Of a stretch of 64,000 bases of DNA, positions 51,601-57,600 are shown piece by piece (within the stretch, counting starts at the first letter, position 1; each line of letters opens with the position of its first letter). A program made the position numbers and the translations under genes. The notes beneath the pieces were generated by a model, which saw only the letters and a program-made list of their open reading frames with translations, made no database searches and was not told the origin of the DNA. Origin of the DNA: Holothuria scabra (taxonomy: Eukaryota; Echinodermata; Holothuroidea; Aspidochirotida; Holothuriidae); the NCBI GenBank assembly GCA_037179385.1, contig CM074193.1:41634846-41698845 (forward strand), written 5' to 3'.

Positions 51601-54600
51601 ATAGTTTGGCAGCAGCTTATCTGCAGAACCTCAGCATGATGTTGCAGTTCTTGGGAGCGCTGAGCCTAGTCTTCCAGATCTACCTCCATCAGCTCCTGGT
51701 CAACCCTTTACTGCTCCTTTATCATCTTTAGGTGGAGGTCAATCACCCTCTTCAGCTGGTCATTACATGGCAATGGCATACAAGGAAAACACAGAAGTAA
51801 GAACTTTTGAAGTGTTTTGTGTAAGGAATCCTTGCTGAAGGTTAACAAATTGAAACAGTTTGGTGAGACTGATGAAAAAAGTAGTTATATAATTTATTTG
51901 AAAAATAATAAAACTCAGAAATATTGGTAGATGCCAATTGTTTAACAATGTGTTTCTTGATTACCTGTTGCCATTGTATTGCATCAGTTGTATTCTTTGA
52001 TCTGGTTAGGGGTTAGGTTTGGGATAAGGTTATTGTTAGCCAGTTGGGAAATTTCTTGTTAAACAGTGCGCGCATATTGCCCCGAAAATACTAGCAAATA
52101 CTAGCAGCTCTTACCAAAACTCATCATATATTGATCAGTGGTTTTAATAGTAAGAAAACCCTATGCTTTCATATGATGTTGTATGTGTATTTGTATAGAT
52201 GTGTGTCAGGATTTGTGAGTCTGATTGTGGCACTTCTAATTAATATGATAACTCAAGAAGGGTGAGTAGGATAGTTCTCAAACTTGGTAAGTAGATGACC
52301 CATATAGATTGCTTTCACTGAAGTCTCAAGTGCCACCCCCTTTTGATGGACAAAAATTGGCATAGCTAGCTGAGAAGCAGCTGAAAACCAATGCGTGACT
52401 GTTGCACCCAAACACTGTTGATATTTGCTAAGCAGTGGGCCTGACTTACCTGTTGTTACATCATTTAGAAGAAGAACTCAATTGTTTATGGGGGAGGTCA
52501 AAGGTTTTCTGTGGTTCCCTTACAAAAAAGAGTGTCAACCTGTGTCAGTTACCATGCATTATCACCTGTGAAAAACAAATTTAAAGGAATCACACATGTT
52601 CCTGGGTTACAAACCTTTTTTTTTTAGAACACTTTGGATGCAGGCTTTGCACATGTTGCCACATCTTTTCTTGCATTTAATATGAAGCCAAAGGTTTTGA
52701 CTCAAAAGTCTTTGCTAATGTTAGTTTGAATTGTCACAGTTTTAACCAATCAACCCTGTGGTAAACCTATGGTAAACCTGGGACAAAGTGAGGCAACTGG
52801 CAAACCTTTGTCAGTTTCACATTAAATCACAGGGTTTCATGCAAATCCCTGGAAAAACCAGTGGCAGAAACATGCAAAAACCCGGAAGATTTGAAGTTAA
52901 TTGACACATCATTTTTTTGGAGGGTTGCCAGGGGTCAAACTGCAACCTTGTTAACATGATATCTTAAAGGAGGACACTTAATGTTTTATGATAAATGTCA
53001 TACTTGGTACATATGCAGATGGTTTATGGTCAAAGAAAGAACCCTTTTGTTTTTAATGGGGCTTAAAGGTCATCTTGGGTCACCAGGAGTCAAACCCTGA
53101 GAACCTTGTCAGCAGAATATCTTTAAGTGGGAAACTTGGATGATGTAATATTTTGTATGCAGATGACAAAGGAAAATGGCTTTTGATGAGGGTCAAAGTT
53201 CATCTGGGGTCACCTGGGGTACGTAGAACCTACAAACCTTGTAAATACATTATGTTGAGATACAAAACTTGAGTAAATGTCACATGTGGTGTCTAGATGT
53301 TTTAAGTAGTAAAACCCTGTATTTTTTACGGTCGTCAAAGGTCATCTGGGGTCACCAGGGGTCATACCCTACAAAACTAACATGATATCCTGAGATTGGA
53401 AACTTTATGAATGTGATAAGTCGTATGTAAGTGCATTATGGTCAGAGGGAGAACCCAATTGTTTTTAGTGGAGGTCAGATATCATCTGGGGTCACCAGGG
53501 GTGAAACCCTTTAATCCTTGTGTCTTGAGGTAAGAAGCTTGGATAGCTGACGTACATAGAGAGTGGATGCATTTTGATTTTCCATGATCTAATATGAAAA
53601 CAATTGTGTCAGTATTAGGTTGCATTTGAACACCAACAGAAGGAAATTAGGTAACATGGCATTATTTAAATACCAAAACCTCAGTCCATTTTTGCATTCT
53701 TGTTTTACTTAAAGGTTGGTTATTGACCAGTTGCACGAAAGTTTTGTGCATGCTACTTTATGCCTTCCCTCTCACTTTAGATGGCGCTAAGCATATAGGT
53801 TTCTTTTATGCAGGTTGACTTGCAGAGCAAATCAAATCAGCCTTTTTTAAAATCAGTTGGAAGATGGTGGAGCTAGTATTTTTTGAAAAATGGGTCCCAA
53901 AAAGGGAAAATTTGACAATTTCAAAGTTTGTTGATATGACCAACTTTTTTTTAAATTACAGCTAAACTAGTTGACCCTGCTCCAAAAGCTTTTTGATATG
54001 TGATTCTTTGATGTATTGTGTGCTGTAGAAATGATTGGGCGTCACCTGTTGTGTTCCTGATGGAATGTTTTGAAAATTTGACCACTTTTTCACCAAAATT
54101 TCACATTTTTGACAATTGCTATAACTTTGGCACAATGATTTGAGTGTAATTTTCATTTAAAGTAAACTTATTTGTTGGATCTATTTTCTTTTTTTCAGAA
54201 TCTGTCAACAGACCTTATTCAACACCCAACAAGATCACATCCCCTCGCTAGGTCATTAGGTGGTCCATCTTTTGGAGGTGGTTTATTTAGTGCACCACCT
54301 CCTCCCCCTCCACCCTCAGGAATGTTATCAAGAATATCATCAAGAATGACAGCAAATATATCATCTTTTTCACCACCTCATGGAGAAGGTTCATCTGCCC
54401 CTCTTCCGCCAACTCGGAGAAGAGGTCCATCTCTATCTCCACCACCTTGTCCACCAGCATTGTATGGACCACCTTCAGGAGTACTATCCAAGGAGCAGCC
54501 GCAATCATCAATGCCTGTTTTTGGTTTGAGTAGACAAGGAAAGGGCAAACAGTCAGAGACAACAATGGTAAGAATCATGGAAACATTTTGACAAAGTCTA

Positions 54601-57600
54601 GTCTAATATTGGGCAGTGTTGATGAACTGTTACACTACCCAAATCTTTTAAAAAGCAGCATGATGTTGCTGAAGATGCAAATATACTTCTTGGTGCAAAT
54701 GAAGACTACATTGTTACAAGATCCTTCCCATTAGAAAATGTGCACTTGTTAACTGCATTTTCCCAGATAAAAGTGTGGTATTGCAACTCCAATCCTGACC
54801 TCATGTTTTGCTCTTTTGAGACTTTATTATCTTGCCTCATTGCTTGCCCAGAAGGGTTTTCACACAATGATGCCAGGAGGATGATCACACTATGCATTCT
54901 TGATCCAGATAGCCAGCACTAGAACTTAAGTACAGGCATCTTGTAACTCATGTTATGAATATATTGCAAGAATGGACAGCAGTATATCGAGCTTAATTAC
55001 GCAGGTATATTGCAAAGATTTGTGGACTCCCAAGACTACAGCCAATATAGATGAATCTGGACAACAGGTGATAGTTTGATTTCAGTCTGACATAACTGGG
55101 GTCTATCACCTTTTAACATTTCAGTTTCCTTGCTTACCTGTATCATGGATGGTTGTATACTAAATTGTACTCGATTCCTTCAATTTCACCCAATATGAGG
55201 GTTTGAAAGACGATTTAGGGCTGATGGAACCCACTAATGGTTGCCTACAGTCACTAAACACAAGCACAAGCACTGATCGGATTCATCTATAGGATTGGGG
55301 GAAATTTTGTTGCCCTTCTAGGAAAATTGCAGATTACCATTACATGTACAAAACTTTACTCATCTCATCCCTCTCATAAATACAGTGAAAATTAAAAGAG
55401 AAAACAATGAATTTTTTCACCTGGACCAATGAACCTTTTTTGAGTAGAGGTTGTGCACTCGCAGTTAATCACCTGCATGTGTCTTTTTCTGAGATGACAA
55501 TGTTGACAAGTTTGCAGTCTCCCCCAGTTGCTAGAATGTTCCTCTGCTACACCTTTACTATCTTTACTATCTCTAGTTGAATGGTGATGATGTCTACAGT
55601 CCCTTGTCTCATTGGTCCCCCATGTCATTAGTTTCCATTGGTCCCCAAATTTTCAAGTTATCATGCCCTGTAACCTTATCCCCTAACTCTAACCCTGTCC
55701 CCTGACTTCAACCCTATTTCATAACTTTTACTCACAACTCTAACCCTAACCCTATACTCTCAATGATTTGGGGGGGGGGGATGAAAGGGGATTTGTGAGA
55801 CAGAGTAATGAAAAGAGAGACTAATGATACAAACTAAATAGGGGACCAATGAGGATGGGGACTATAGATCACACCTTATTGATACATATTTCTTTCAAGT
55901 TCTTCTCAAAGAATAGAGGTATTAAGGAATATGGTGAGAACATGCAGTAAGAACTTCTTACACATTTTGTAAAATGGTTTTGGAAGTTAACCTGCATTCT
56001 TCATGTTAAGGTTTTGTATACATTTTTCATGTAAACACAGTTTTTATGATATCTTCAGATTCCGTTGTGTGCTGACTCCACACCTTTTGCAGCATCTCAG
56101 CCAAGTTTCCAAGATCCTGAGAGCAGGAAAGGCAGTCTTCCAGATCACTCTCCATTAACTGATGAAATATGTTCAGCAGGCTCGGATCTGTTTTTGATGG
56201 CAAGAGGAAGAAGGACAAAAAAAGTAAGAACATTTAAATAAGTTAGAGCATTTGATAAATAATTCACTGTACTGAGATCCTTGCAAAGGTGTGGTGAATT
56301 GTAAATGGTGAATATATTGTATATGGATCATAAACCACCCACTATGCCTGCCTCCTCCTCCCTTCTCTCTCCTCCCTCCCCCCTCTAAAATATACCATAC
56401 TTGCCAACTCTTACAGTTTCACCATGAGTCTCATGGTTTGGGGCATCATCTCACAGTCAAATTTTCAAATCTCACTTTAAAATAAAATTATTCAAAGAAA
56501 TACAAATGCTAAACCACATAGGCCTAGGAAATAACAGGTTTACTTGTCACGCTTACTCGTTAAACGGGATTGCGTTCTCATCGTAAAGCGATAAATGCGT
56601 TGACAGGCTGCTTCACTTAGACCTGGCAAGTTGGCATACATACCGTGCATGCAACTTTTTTCAGCCGTGCATACGGCGCATACAAATTAAAATTGCAAAA
56701 ATTAATAAACACGGCAGTCCGGTCCATTGAGCGATGCGGATGGGGATTTTTTTTTCTGCAGTGCGAATAGTTCAGATCCTTGCCTTCTTATCTGTCCTGC
56801 CAAAAAAAAATGTAACATGCGTAATCACCGTGCATGCAATTCTTATGAGTGGCACAGACCGTTTCATACTGGAAATGGAAACCCCGCATAATACCCCTGC
56901 ATGACATACTGTAGGTCTACACTTCTTCTTTTGCATACAAACAAACTGTTAAACTGGGAGATGCCCTGTCTGTTGAAAAATGGAACGGCTGGAGTAGTAA
57001 GTAGTCATGCAAGTTACGGTGGTCAAGGGAAGAAGTCTTGTGAAGAGATTGTGGGGTCACATTTGGAGTCAGTATTTCCCATGACCAGAATCATCCGCAA
57101 GGGGGGCACTTGCCCCCCCCCTGGAAAATCAAACTTGTGAAAAAATTAATTAAAAATTAAAAGAAAATGAAAGTAAATCACAAAATATCTTCACTCACAG
57201 CATCAGTTTCTACTTGTTAAATATGCGGATATTTGACCAGGAATAGCAAAAGAGAAGATGGTATGATGAATAGTGAAATCTTAATTTGAGGACCATCATT
57301 TGTGATATCTATTGGAAATTTGTAATTGTAAAAGCTATGCGAAAACTGTACTAGTTTTCAGGTATGTAGTGTGCATATGGCATCTGACTATTGATGAATG
57401 CGTTGGTCTTGGTTTGGTCCCGTTCTGATCTCAAGTGGCGACGTGCAGATGTAACTGTGATGTACAAGATGAATAAGGGGGGGGGATGATTCATAATTGG
57501 GTAATGGATATAGGCCTATATAGGCTGTTTGACAGTTGTAAGTTTTATGGTGCATAGGCATTCGAGGCCATGACTGAGAGGAGTATTTCCCTTCAACAAT

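Noticed and set aside
54287..54578. Minus-strand open frames over the proline-rich exon
   Set aside because: They are shadows of the codon composition of exon 30, with no splice sites or family match.
55670..55770. Telomere-like CTAACCCTAACC text
   Set aside because: Only a few degenerate repeats inside an intron; no true TTAGGG array.
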